From Mesaphorura yosii (taxonomy: Eukaryota; Arthropoda; Collembola; Poduromorpha; Tullbergiidae), in the NCBI GenBank assembly GCA_009869945.1, contig WIXG01000048.1, positions 186,001 through 250,000 on the forward strand: a stretch of 64,000 bases of DNA, given 5' to 3'. A model generated the notes under the pieces. It made no database searches, was not told the DNA's origin, and worked only from the letters and a program-made list of their open reading frames with translations. Positions 13,736 through 27,100 of the stretch are shown one piece after another (within the stretch, counting starts at the first letter, position 1; every line of letters begins with the position of its first letter). The translations under genes were made by a program, and so were the position numbers.

Positions 13736-15590
13736 TGGTTGACTATGGGGAAACAGGTGCGGGTGAGCGGGGTGGAGAGATCCTCGTGTCTGATTGTTGT
13801 GGTAAATGAACGAGTTCAGGTGTGCAACTAATGCACTGTTCACGTCGCGTGTTTCAATTTTGGAACCGTCTTTACCCCGCCGCTCGACTAATTAATTTCT
13901 TGCGCCGCAGCAAGCGTTTGTTTAATGACGTGAAAATTTATTAAATTAATTCCGTTCATGGATCTCAACAGATTTCATCGGGATGACTGCATAAGTTTTG
14001 TCTCATCCTACCTCCTCAGTTCTTCGTACCCCTTGCTTGGCCTAGCGTGGCGGAGCGTGCGTGTCCTATTTTGATTTCAGTGTCAACTTTGAATTAACAA
14101 GCGACGATTAACGATGGAATTCTAGACACTGGAAGCAGCCGTCACATTAATGCGGGCCAGTTTCTCGGTGTTGTTTTAATTTGATTGTTGCTCACAACTT
14201 TCACGCTCCCGGGCAGGTCAATTAGATTAGATTTGTTCTGGGTGTGGTGTTCTTGTAATCTTAATAATCATCAGGAAAACACTGATAATTACTCTGATGA
14301 TCAAGTATTACAAGCACTAATTTCTACTTGGTCAGGAAACTCAACACAGGCGCATTACAACTCTCAATGCATGAGTGAACAAAACAAGTCCAACTCGCAA
14401 CGAGTTCAACACGCACAAAAACTGTTTCGTTTCCACCTCGACTGCCGGTGAATGCGAACGAGTTCAACCTTCATTTATTCCACTTTCGGAAATTCGAGTA
14501 AAAGACAACCGGAAATTATAATCATCACACTCACATGCAGCGTAATTCGTTCATTGTTTTAAGTACACGTGAAAAGTCACTTCGCTTTCTGGAACAATTA
14601 AAGTCTTTGCTGTTGTACGGGGCGAACAAATTTCATGTCATGTCATCTGTCAGTATGTGAACGGGTTCACTGTAATTAAATTGTACACTCACGTTGAGTA
14701 CGTTTTTACAAAATGTCACCGGGAACAGAGTCAGAAGATGACTTTTGGTTCAGTGGAAGGTCTGAGGCTCGAGTTCACCATTGTTGTTCGTCCTGGTCGG
14801 ATTGTTGCGCAACTGAATTCACTGCACGAGAGTTGAGTGCCACGTCCACGGTTTCTCGAGCGGACGCCGGGGTTTTTAGGAAACCAAACACGTGGAGACT
14901 GAGAGAAATTTTCACCCCTTCTTGGACCGAATTCTGTCCGCGTCTTGTTTCTATGATTGTTGCAAGCAGAAACCGACGACTTGTTTTGTTGCGGGATTGT
15001 TGTATTCTAACAACATGTGGTGTGTTTGTTCAGAGCCGGAGCGGAGGTGAGTATTTTTGTTCGACGGCAGAGAGACGAATAAGAACAAGTATCGAATTAC
15101 AGTACTCAGGGCAGAATCGTAGAAACGGTGAAGATGCGGCGGAGTTGGTTGTTGCTGTGGAGTGCTGTGAGGCAGGGATGCACAAAGAGCAACAATCGAA
15201 TTCGCAGCAGTGTAAAAGTAAAGTTGAGTTGAATTGGAACTGCTGCGGAGCGAGGCAGCGGAGAGAAGAGCAGAGGCAAGGCAAGGCAAACAGTACAGTC
15301 AGCATTATACAGTGGAATAATATTATATTATTATTACCATTACGTGTTATTTTAGTAGTTGTGAGTTCTGAGATCTGTGAAGTCAAATCCTTTTGCGCAA
15401 CCTGAGAACTCATTGGTTCTTGTTCTTGAGATGTAACGCCTAGATTTGGTTCCATTGGTGAAAGAGCGCGAGGACCTACACTAGAAACAGTGATGACAAA
15501 AAAGTTAAAAATTACATATCAACAAAATTGAAGGGCGGATTCTTCTTTGAATGATCTGTCCTCTTCCTTCTGTTCCACCATTTCTTGGTG

Positions 15591-15660
15591 CTATTATTCC
15601 ACTTATTATATTTATATTTATTATTATGATAAATATGATTGTTATTATTCTGCATTGTTA
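15591..15660. repeat. TTA/TAT-rich low-complexity tract
   Basis: An AT-rich tract dominated by ATTATT and TTATAT units lies in the dac-ds intergenic interval. Simple-sequence DNA; no function is claimed. Confidence 0.6.
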
Positions 15661-18173
15661 TTACGTATTTCCATTCCATCACTCCGGTTCGCCTCTTCTT
15701 TCCTGACTTTCCTCACACGGCCCCCACCAGACCGAATGCATGCTCAGACATCCACCTCCTCATTCCTCGGCGCACACGGCTACATCAAAGCACATTTCTC
15801 GTTGCCGTGCCCTGTAATGCGCACTTGAGAATTAATAAGTCACTCAACAGCACTCAAATTTTTCTCACCTGCGCTTCATTCTCCTTGCGCACTATACGTG
15901 CGACTTTCCTTATTGCACGCGATTCTCATTGACTCGTGCTAATGCAATGTGCTCACACATTATGTCCTCGCTTTCATCCATTATACTTTGCTCCGAAATA
16001 CGGTCCGCCTTATGCAATCAACCATTAAGCAACAACAACACACTTTTACTTTAATTTTGAGCTACAAATAACAATCAAACTGCTGTTGACAGCAGGGCAT
16101 CTATCAACTTTCTGATTTCAGCGGCCAATCAACGCGCGGAGAAAGCATGTGCGCACCTTTCACGCTAAAATGAAAACTCTTTCAGGCAGTAGCAACGGCA
16201 AGCGACGGCTTGTCGACTGGACTCGCGCTCACAATCAATCAATCACCGCAGCGCGACAAATGTCACTCGTCGTCCCGCAAAACTTCAATCACGGAACACA
16301 GCGCGGAAGTACCCGACTGAACGCATTCCAAAAGCAATTTTCTGAAAGGAAGTCAACCACGTCAGAATTTGATATTTATTAATTACATTAAAATATATTT
16401 ACACAGAAAGGAGCAAACGACGCCATGCGACAATCGAGTCAATTCCATTCCAAGTCCCGTCCATCGGTCACACAACTTGTAATTCCGTTTGCATTTTAAC
16501 CTGCAAGAAACGATAAGATTATGTCAACAAGATGAAATGTATTCACTGTAAGCCCAAATTATATCCCGCATATTTCACTAGTGCATTTGACAAACAAACT
16601 CTCTGTGAAATATTTCTTGCCCTGTGGCCGATCGTCTGCGTAATAATTCTCTTGCCGGGTGGAATTGCTTTGACTGTCGAATCTACCTTATGCAAATATC
16701 ATAATTATATGCTCTCCGCATCCTTCCCCTTGTTCATTGCTTATTTGTGTAGGAGCAGTGCATTGGATTTATATTTAGACTACACCATAACTGTGTGGGC
16801 TCTAATAGCTCTTTCTGGTGCAATGCTGTGATGGGCTGATGAAATTTCTCAACTCAAAGCATTGTCTCACCCACTCTTAAGCACCCATTGTTATTTGCTT
16901 GATTGATTTATTACATGCATGACCACCAAAAGACTTTGCTTCATTAAAATTGGGAATATTTAACTATGTTCTATGTTTAACCATTCAGGGGCTCACGTAC
17001 AAATCGTACTTTCAAAATAGTGACGACAAAAAATTTATGTGAATCAGGGGTGCATGTAAGAAAGCACTGCGCTTGCATTCGATCAAAAACACAAGAATTA
17101 TCGTCATTCCTTCTCGCCTTCTCGCGTCCTTTCCATTTGAATAGGAATACGAAATCCGATTAATAACAAAAACATTTAGTACGAACAGAAAATGGAATTT
17201 ATAATGTCCCGCACATACATTGACTTGTGTGGTATTAATTTCATCAAAATGAGTCACGCTTTGCAGCGGCGGCACGATGCGGCCTCAGCCCGAGCGATAC
17301 AAAAATTGCGTCTCGATTTCCTTCCTGGTCTCCTCTTTGCTGGTGTATGTAATTTAAGTAGACCAAAGTTACTCTGTCTTTATTCTTTTTATTCATGCTC
17401 ATGTTCATATGAAATATGCAAACGCCGCACTATTATTATTTATTTGATGAAGTTTCCAACGAGTTTTTTTGTCTCTGACTTCAAATCTGCGCAAGCCCTT
17501 TCTTCATTCGCAGGCACAAATTGAACACGTCACAAACACAACTCGTGTAATAAAAATGATAGGAACAGGCCCACGAGCGAGTAAATAATATTATTAATGC
17601 AAATAAACCCAAGAGGCGAAAAATAGAAGTAATGCGAGGCCGCTCATCCTCGTTGCCACGTCTCCTCTAATCAAACCATGATTTATCGAACACATGCCCA
17701 ATCACCGATTTGAACACTGCCAGGGGTCAACAATCCCAAGCATAGGGCAGAGACTGGCTACATTCCCTGTGTGAAACATGTCGATCGAAGTGGACGCAAA
17801 TAACTATGCGAGATTCTCAAAATTTCGAGACAGACGACGGCGACAGGATTGTCACGCTGTCGCCGACTTGAAATGCTGTTGAATAAATTTCCACTTGCGA
17901 ATATTAATGAATTCCATTCTTGCCGCAGTAATTGTATGGCATGTCATCGTCGTTCCGTCCGTCCTCCTTGTGGCAATTCTTGCCTAATTATGTAGCGTAA
18001 TGCAACATTATTATAAAAGACCATAACAATAACAGTTAACAGGAAAATTACCTATAATGCCGTACTCCCAAATAGAGCGCATATAAAATTATTAAACTTT
18101 TTCTCATTATTACTGGAATGACAAGGCAGCATTCTGGGAGTCATTCAGCTGTGAATACATTTGAGTCTTAACC

Positions 18174-18186
18174 TTTTTTTTTTTTT
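18174..18186. repeat. T13 homopolymer run
   Basis: Thirteen consecutive T residues follow AACC and precede AGCG. It is the longest homopolymer I noticed in the window. It could be the poly(A) relic of an antisense retrocopy, but I see no flanking element or target-site duplication. Confidence 0.6.
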
Positions 18187-21100
18187 AGCGCAAAGCGTTT
18201 TAGGTTGCAGGGATGACTCTTAATTTCGTGGATTCGTAAGATGAGATTACAAAGTCAAAAAAGAGTCATTTGTAATAATAATACCGCTCCACGTATCGTG
18301 AAATTCAGCCGAGTGCAACAAGAGCCGGGAAAGTAGATTCAGTGCGTGTGTGCGTGCTCCTGTGATAATGACGACGACGAGAAGGGTTCATTTGCCAACC
18401 AACAAGCTGGCCAAATACGACTCTTTGATGTTTCCCCTGCAAACCCATTGTACATTTCACTTTTGTGGAATTGTCACGCGGTCTGAAGCTCTTACGGCGA
18501 GACAAGAGCATCTTTCGTTTGTCAGTGATAAAAAAAACAACTTTGTATTAATGCCGTGTCGCTACTGTGCACTTGAATGGCTCGGCACTTTCTGTCCCCA
18601 TCATTCATTTCCTCAATTACAGCATTACGCAAAGAAACATACGCACATGGGTGGAAGCAGTGCGAATTAAAAATGGTCCAGCAGAGCGCGCATGGAGATA
18701 CTGCTTTTTAATTCGTCATCTTCATCCGAGGTGCATCGCCAGCACCGGAGTAAAAATACAACACCGAACTCGCGTGCGCATTTGACGGGGTAAAAGAACA
18801 ATTCGTAATAAATAAATACTCCCGAAACGGTTGTTTCGTTGAAATGCCCGTGTCGCCGAATGAAGAGGAATAAAAAACTGCAAAGTAATGCACGAATCAT
18901 TTTTCTAATTTGATTTCGGGTGAAAACGTTTTCATCATGCACTTCTTTCACTCGGTGATTCTATTACGCGAACAGCGATGTGACGTGCCACGTATATCTC
19001 TAAAAAACGAAAATCCACTTTGATTTGTTCTTTCATAGTTGATGCTCTCTGCTTGCACTTCGTCTAAATCTATTTTTCATGCGTTATCGTGTCGAATGCA
19101 CAAATGGAAAAATATTCCTGTTGCACACGTTTTGAATTTTCATCCTGTTACTTGCTCATTTTTAATCTGAGGCTGAACTGTAAATTGGAATTGCTTAATT
19201 ATTCGTGGTAAAATGCCAATAAAACAGAGTTGAAGGACGATCACGTTGATTTAATGAACTGCTTGTGTCGCCAATGTGCAATCAGGTAGGTCTCATTGTT
19301 GTTGGATGCGTATTGTTGTGCCGGTGTCGATGAGTCTGACTTTCGTGTTGTTTTAGTGTATTGCGTTGAACTTGAAAAGAGTCGATGTAAATTCTATTGT
19401 GTAGAAGGCCGTGATATCAAATCAAGTCGAGGAGAGAGACCATCAAGTGGTTTTAAAAGATCAGATGAGATTCGTGGTCACGATGTAAAGATTCTCTTCA
19501 CACTCGCATTGGAAATCGGTCGTCGGTTGCCGAGCGTTTTACAGAGCCTCGATTTAATTCTATCCATCATTTTTTACTAAACTTATTGTGATTCATGAGG
19601 TTTATCTATTATGCTTTTATGGCGTTTTCTTTGGACATTCGTTTTTGTAGTAGATAGGATAATAATCAAGAAAGAATGAGAGAGAAGATCATCACACTTT
19701 TTGTATTCTCACAATCTAGATTTATTCCCACTCTGACTAAATTAGGTTTTATAATAAAAGAAGATTACATTCTGCTCTGTGAAACCTGCTGCATTGATAA
19801 AGCGCAGACTGTAACGAAATGGCGATAAGTTAAAAGAGAGTGAGATGCTCGCTTGTGATATGATGACCGATCGGGAGAGTGTAATGCAAAGCAAAGAATA
19901 TGAAATCGTGGGGACAATACGAGTGGTTCGGGCTATTGAACTTGATTCCCATAAAAATTGAAAACCTCTCTTTCCAGTCTCGAATCGAGACTCTCGATCA
20001 CTTCTCCGTCATAATTCGCTGCAGTAAATGTCATCTGCCTCAACGCCCTATGCACATTTACAAGCATCAGTGGTGGGTTAGCCTGAATGACGAGTTTTTG
20101 CTGTACAGCTCGGAGTTTGCTAAATTAAGCGTATACTTGGGGAAATGCTGAAGTTCTTGCTCACATTAAAATTTTGGCCTAATGAGAACACTAATGTAAG
20201 TTCAAACTTCATTCATGCTGTAAGTGCAGCACGTTCCGGACAAGATATGCGCTCATATCTTACCCTAATTCGCACAATCTTCCTACTTTGTGCGACCGGA
20301 TTGATTGCCCCAGTACTCTGATTCTGATTCACACACACGCATAAATTGTGCACTTTCCTGTACACGATTAGCTAATCGCAACCCTTTCTGAGCGTGGCTC
20401 TTTTCGATGCTTTTACTCGCATTATCATTTTCGCTCCCTCGCTCGCGCTCGTGCTCATGCATTGTGGAAGATGATCTCCAAACTGCATGTCACGTAACAT
20501 GTAACACGCCTGGTCTGTGACGTGGGTGCTGTTTATCCGGCAATGCAAGCTGAGTGCGGAATCTGAGTTCTTTTGAACTTGCATTCATGATGCGCATTCT
20601 GAGATCAGTCTTGATGAGATTACGGCTTCTTCTTTCCTTTTATGGTTTCCATCTCTTTTTTAAATTACGTAACATCTCTTGCGCACTCATTTCCGTACAT
20701 CTTTATGCAATGACATGTAAATTCTTTCCCTTCCTTTTGCAGCACACTTGACGCGTTGCGTGGAAATATTGTCATTCATTTGAAATCAGATTAACGCAGA
20801 TAATAAAAAGTAATGGTTAGTTCTGAAAGCTTTCAGCATTTAAACAAGGGAACAAGTGAGATTTGGTCCCACAATAAACGATTATGTAAATTTCGGTTTT
20901 CCATTCTCTGAATGAAGGGATAAATTGTTTCGACTTTTATAACAATAGACTGAACCGTGCTGGTGCATATGAATTTGCTGACTTTCAAGCAGGAATGTAA
21001 ACTTGAAAAAATTACCAGTTGATGTCGAGAAATGTAAAAATATAAGGCGAGTGTGGAAAATGAAAATGCAGTCGGATGAGAACGGCAAGGAGGCAAGTGC

Positions 21101-24100
21101 GAGAGGATCACAACATTTTGACAGAAATATTTTAAAATTGGTCAAGTCTGCCTCCAGCTGCCTGTGCAACGGCCTAACCCGATTACGGATGGGCGCCAGA
21201 CTGTTCCTCTGCGTTCCGAGCACCCAGAATGCATGCGCTCGGGAAGTTGTGAAGAGCCGCAAAGTGCTGTGGAGGAAAGTGGGAGAGATACGAGGCGAGT
21301 GATAGCGATTCGTAAAGAAATAAGATCCTCGCAAGACGATGAGGATTCTCTTGCAGGCAGCGAGCGATCTCAGAGCCTCGTCGCCTTTCCTTTTCTCTAT
21401 CTTTTCTTTTTCTGCGTCTGTTCTTCCGTTTGTTTTGATGCCCTTCCCATCTCCCACAGGAGGCAAACCAATCGTAGAAAAGAAGCGAGCATCCTTCTCC
21501 AGAGCAGTTTCTCTGAATGGTAAAATGACATAAATTCATGCTGAGAGCCCCACCAGAGAACTATCCGATTGCTTCATTTCATTTCTTTCATTCCGTCTGG
21601 CCCACCATACACCGAATCCAAAGCGCAGCACACCTCCGTGCAGACCAGCTCTACAGAGCACGTGCAGTCACTCCTCACTGGCCCATGCTACTTTCGTGTC
21701 CTGGTCGCACCCACCTAGCAACGCAATAGACACAGCTACTTTTTCTGATTTCTAGATTTTTACACTTTCTCCTTCCGATGCAGACAAAAGAGGACGTTCT
21801 GCTGTGATATGCAACCGTAATGGCAAGAGAATACAAGCAAAAGAAGTAGCACACGAAACAAAATGTGTGTTCAATTTCTTTGTAGGCGAGGAAAGCACCC
21901 TCAAAAGTATCATAGGTTGTTCTTTCTGACAGCATGTAATTAATTTGCTCACGTGCAAATTGGATCCACGCACTAATTTTAAACTTGGACCTTGCTTCTC
22001 TTCTCTGACAGCCATAACAGTAATTCATAACGTTAAACCATAGCCATACCATGCTAAATCACTGATCGTGTGAAGTTATTGCGACAGTTCATTTTCGATA
22101 AGCCGATTCGCAAACAAATAAGTTCGTGCTTATGTCGTAAAATGACAGTTCTCAATTGAACGATTCTTCTTGATGTCGCACTGTGGAAAACTATCGCATT
22201 ACTTCGGAGGAGACAAAGCTTGATTCATGCCTTCCATTTCACACTTCTTGCTGAATCAACAGAACCCAAGCAAACTCTTCGTGTCCTTACGCACATCCTC
22301 CAACTTACCTCAGCGAATGTGAGGAATGAATTTGGAGAAATGTAGAGGCAATCAGAAATTACAAGAGTTAAAAATTACGAGAAGACAAAACAATGAAAGG
22401 AAGAAAAGGTTGTGCCACGCCCCACAACTCAATAATAACATACGAGTTAAAATAAAGACTGCTTTGAGTTGGTTATTACTACAAATAATAATAGTTGATT
22501 CTGAAGGAATCCATTCGAATTACACCCATTATTAAACTGAAAGAAATAAGAAAACCAAATTCAATTCTTTTACTTTTCTGGGCTCAGGCCCAGGTGCTGT
22601 AAAAAAGTGAGACTTGCATTGTTGCGTTGTCGGTTGATTGTTGAGTTGAGTTGGTACATGTCAGGTCATAATAACAGGAATGATAGCACTGCCATTGAAT
22701 ACTCTCTCCCTTCATTCCAGCGAGCATGCCCGGTTTAACTTACAATTAAATTATTATTGTTGTGGTCGTGCTATGAAATTATCGTGTGTACGCTATTATT
22801 GAAATTCATGTAATGCCCTGCTTGTATTGTAATTTTCAAGTATAATCGCTTCACCTCTCAACCTAATGCTGACTACTTTCACAAGAGTAGTTGTCGTAAG
22901 CATTTAAACGCAGACTCAGAAGCAATTGCCTGAATTAATGGACCGGTTCGACGAATTACTGCATGGGCAACTAGAATCCGAAATTTGGATAAACTTCGAT
23001 TCGTCGCTAGTGAATGCCTCAATAGTTGAACGATTCTGAAATCACAAAGTCTATTTTAACTTTTTATTTGAGAGCATGAGTTGAGAGGAATCCGACAGAT
23101 TTGAGTTTGTTTCTGCTGTGATCTCGCTCGCTTTCCGTGTCTTATTCCGTCTTTTGGCCTTGAGGGAAAACAATAGATTCCATCGATGTTTTTGTTAACG
23201 ATTAGCTCAGTCGGGGATCTCATCTGAACATAGTTGGCTGTGTTTGTCGGCTTTCCTTCAGCCTTCCTTTGTTAGTGGGAAGATGCACGGGCCTGCTGCA
23301 TCTCCACATGCGTTGCAGTAGGAGTCCTTCAGATGCATCCATAATTATTATTGTCAATATACGACAAAGCCAACTCAGTTACTCGCGCTCCATTGTCTAC
23401 TTACAGCCTCATATTCCTTAATTAAAAGCTTTCGTTTCATCTCTGGATTGGTTTCCTCCATCCCATCAATTGTCATGCGAGGAAAGGAGATGTGCATTGG
23501 CCAATCTGGTCCCAGAGCAGAGATCTTATCACCTGACATACAGAAAATTGTACTCCGTTCACACTAACCACGGCACGCTTCAATCCTTTGAGAATGGCAA
23601 ACTCAAGTGTCTTACCGGCTCGTGGGTTTCTTTTTTCACCACTAAGTAAGATAATTGTCTAGATAATTGGCACTTTATTAAAAGTATGCGATTGGCGCTT
23701 ATTGAAGAGGCCAGAGTTCAACTGGAATTAAGGCATAGTATCCTTTTATTAGTCCCTTCGCCAAGAAGCTGTAAATCTTGGAAGTGACACAATAATCATT
23801 GCTCATGTTTCTGTTAATTGCGATCCAAAGGTTTTCGAGTGCTTGCAAGGTTGTGCTCAGTCGTATTGCGAATAAGTGTTCATATTTTCCGTAGCTGTTT
23901 CACTGTCCGATGCATGAGCACAGAGAATCGGAGATCAATTGATTGGATTTTTCATCTTTCGCCTTTAATTGCGATTCCTTTTTAGACTTCCTTCCCAAAC
24001 AGCAGTAATACCAGATATGAATTATTATTGTGCGTTGCCTTCTATCGCTCTTTTCTGTTCTCATTTCATTTTTTGCTTTGTATTGTTAATAGATCAAAAG

Positions 24101-27100
24101 GTCAGATGAAAGAAACTACACGATAACAAACGTTGTGCGGAAAGAAGAAACGATGAAAGTCAAAGGCAGAGACCGACACAAAGCTAAAAAGGGATACTGA
24201 CACAACCAGTCATGAATCGAAGCATGCGCAAAGGTTGGCCGCATGAATGAAATTAAACTAACTGATAATGATCATCCGAAGCTTAATTAGAAAGTTTGAA
24301 ATTGGGTTTTCAATGCTGTCTGAGCAAAGTAGACGGAGAAGACACTGCCCCTTTAGTCCGTCCCTTTCTATTAACAACTTGGGCGCCCTTTCAATTTGGG
24401 ACCGGCAAAGCATTCGGATTCCAACCCAACATACGACATGAACAGTAAATTCATAATAATTAGAATTATGGGGATGCAGACTTCCCTTTGAATCTTCATT
24501 TTCAGTCACATTCTCAGTTGGACCGAATCACTTCTCAGATAAGAACGAGATAGCCACTATGCGTAGCATAAGGTCCTCAACCAATCAGCATTCAGATGCG
24601 CCCGCTCGTGCGGTGGATTCAAGCATTCCCAAACCAAATCAGGAAATTCGAATCAGAAGGTTCCCACATTCAATCCAATCATGAGGTAATTCATGTGATA
24701 GAAAAGAACAGCAGAATGTCGTTGATACCACAAACAGGAAGATAGCCCTATTGTTCATGTAATGCCGTTGAAGTCAACGTTTGAGTGTGGATACGGGATT
24801 ATGGAACAGGATTTGGAAACCAATTCACCGGAGGTAGAAAAGGCGTTAAATTTAATCGAAAATTAGAACTCTAAACAAATACAGGCAAACTTTTTCGTGG
24901 GAGCGCCTGTAGGAATTCATCTCGCAGGTTGTATCGACGTTGAATTTTCGAATTATACGATTACTCTTTTTTCTCTCCAATCATTTTGCTCGACAAGTAA
25001 TAAAAAATGCGAGCGGAATGAATCGATCAGTAGTCAGAGATCCGACAAAAAGAAAGGGTTCGCAGACAATAATCCCTTCAGTCGATTGTGGATGTTTATT
25101 TATTGTACTTGTGTTCTTTTCTTTTCTTCCGAAATTAATTAACTTGAATATCTTTACTGAATCAACACAACAGCCAAAGAATAATGATTCTTCGATGTTC
25201 TTTATTGCATTTCATCGCCATCATTTTTTAATTTTGTTTCGCTTTTGTGTGTTCCTAAATCAAATCATTCCATCACGCTCAAATACAAGCACAAAGGTTC
25301 GTGTAAAGTGATCGAATCTCCGATTCGGCAATCCTTTGCCTAAGAATTCTTTCGTATTTCTTGCGAGAGCCATCATTTCTCAATCCTTAATGTAATTCAA
25401 GTCAAGCGGAGCCGCCTTTAAGTTCTGCTGTGAGTCGTCCGAAATGGCTTCCAAGTTCCGACAGATTTTGGGCTTGTGCGGATTTCTAGGTCGTTTCGTC
25501 GTACATTATTTGGCCGTAGCGCGGTGTAAACCAAGATTTGCAGGAAATCGTATAAAAACGGCGACATTTTTACGATTCAGAATCGCTGTGTACACTGCCA
25601 GAGGCAGGAGGCTGAAACAATGCCTTGATGCTATTTCCGTCTCAATTCTTGGGTTCGTGCTTGCATATTTTATTAAAGCATAATATTTGTAAGCTGCCTT
25701 CGCTGCTCCCAGACGTGTGTACGCAGCGCGCTGAGAGAAAAAGTAAATACAAGTTAATATGGAACGAAAAATGGAATCATAATAATATTCACGAACAAGT
25801 GCGGAATACTTGCTTGTTTGTTTCTTTTCCGAGCTCTGTTTCTTATCTTACTCTTGTTCTCAAGCCCGCTGTGGAGCTTTTCACCATTTCATATTTATAC
25901 CTTTTCAAGATACATATCAAATTCTGGCTCAAATGCATGTGTTCACGACTTCTTTGTCTTGACAATGTTGAATTGGTTGTTTTATAGCGTAAGCTGCGGC
26001 ACTGCGAAAAGCCATTTCGCGGCATCGCATCGCCACTGACTTCCAAGTTTTGAGAGTCAAATTCCTGCGGGCAAAAAGAGACGTCGTTCTCCGTTGTTCT
26101 CGTGAACAGGAACTTATTATTATATTAAGACAAACTGAACTAGTGAAAGCGGAGAGAGAAAACCGAGAATCAAATGGAGGCGAGATGAAAACTCATGCGT
26201 TTATATTTGGAGTAGTAATGTATTCATACAAATAGAACGGAAAACTCATTCAATTTTCATAATAAACGACGAGTTGTAAAATCTCATTAGAAGACAAATT
26301 TTTGTGCTGGTTTTGTGTTCCCGGCTGCGTTTCCAGTTTTGCATATTCGTGGTGGAGGGCGAAGTGCGAGGAGCCCCACAAGTACATAATAAATAAGTAC
26401 CCACACGCAGAGACCCACTTGAGAAATAACTCCGTCGATGTAATAAAAATATAACATGATGGTATTACAATGTGAAATAAAAAAAGAAGTAATTCTCATG
26501 TTCAAATGTGTGGAATTACTGTTTGAGAGCCAATTTGCGGTTACTCTTCCACAGCGTGTTATTAACGCGTGTAACATAAGCGCCAACACGGAGCACCAGC
26601 ACAGAGCAGCGCACTGCTGGCTCGAGTGAGAAGAGTAATAAAAGAGAAAGCATTATTTGCGTGGCGCCATTGCACTTCTTTCTTCCAAGCCCTCTATTTT
26701 TCCTATTTTGCATTCAATAGACTTTTTCCATTAAAAAAGGATCTTTTCATCTCCATTGCGCTAATATCCATATGCAGATGATTTCAAAAGTAATTGAGTT
26801 CCCAATGCTGGAATGAAGTGTTTTTCTCTTCAGTGTATTTCGACACTCCACACTCCGACTATTGTGTTCTGCGTGCGCGCTTGAATTTTAAGTGAGGCAA
26901 GCGCTATGCGTAATGCAGCCTCTAAACTTCCGTTTATCCTACCAATTTCACGTTCTATTCAAATCTTTTTTCGCACGTCGTTTTTTCCACCCGAGAGTGT
27001 GCCGAGCCTGGCATGGCAGAAGTGCCACTGCGACGGGTTTGTCATCTTGACTCTTTGCTTTCGCTTTCGCCTAATGCTTTGTTATTATGATTTAAATATA

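Noticed and set aside
14713..15455. Open frames of 230 codons (plus) and 141 codons (minus, 15455-15030) in the intergenic interval
   Set aside because: No recognisable domain. The minus frame opens with a plausible ATG and could in principle be an upstream dac exon, but a donor I tried near 15330 is out of phase with the possible acceptor near 13836, so I did not annotate it.
23199..23260. tRNA-like A box (TAGCTCAGTCGG)
   Set aside because: No matching D-stem partner, no GTTCGANNC B box at the right distance and no acceptor stem.
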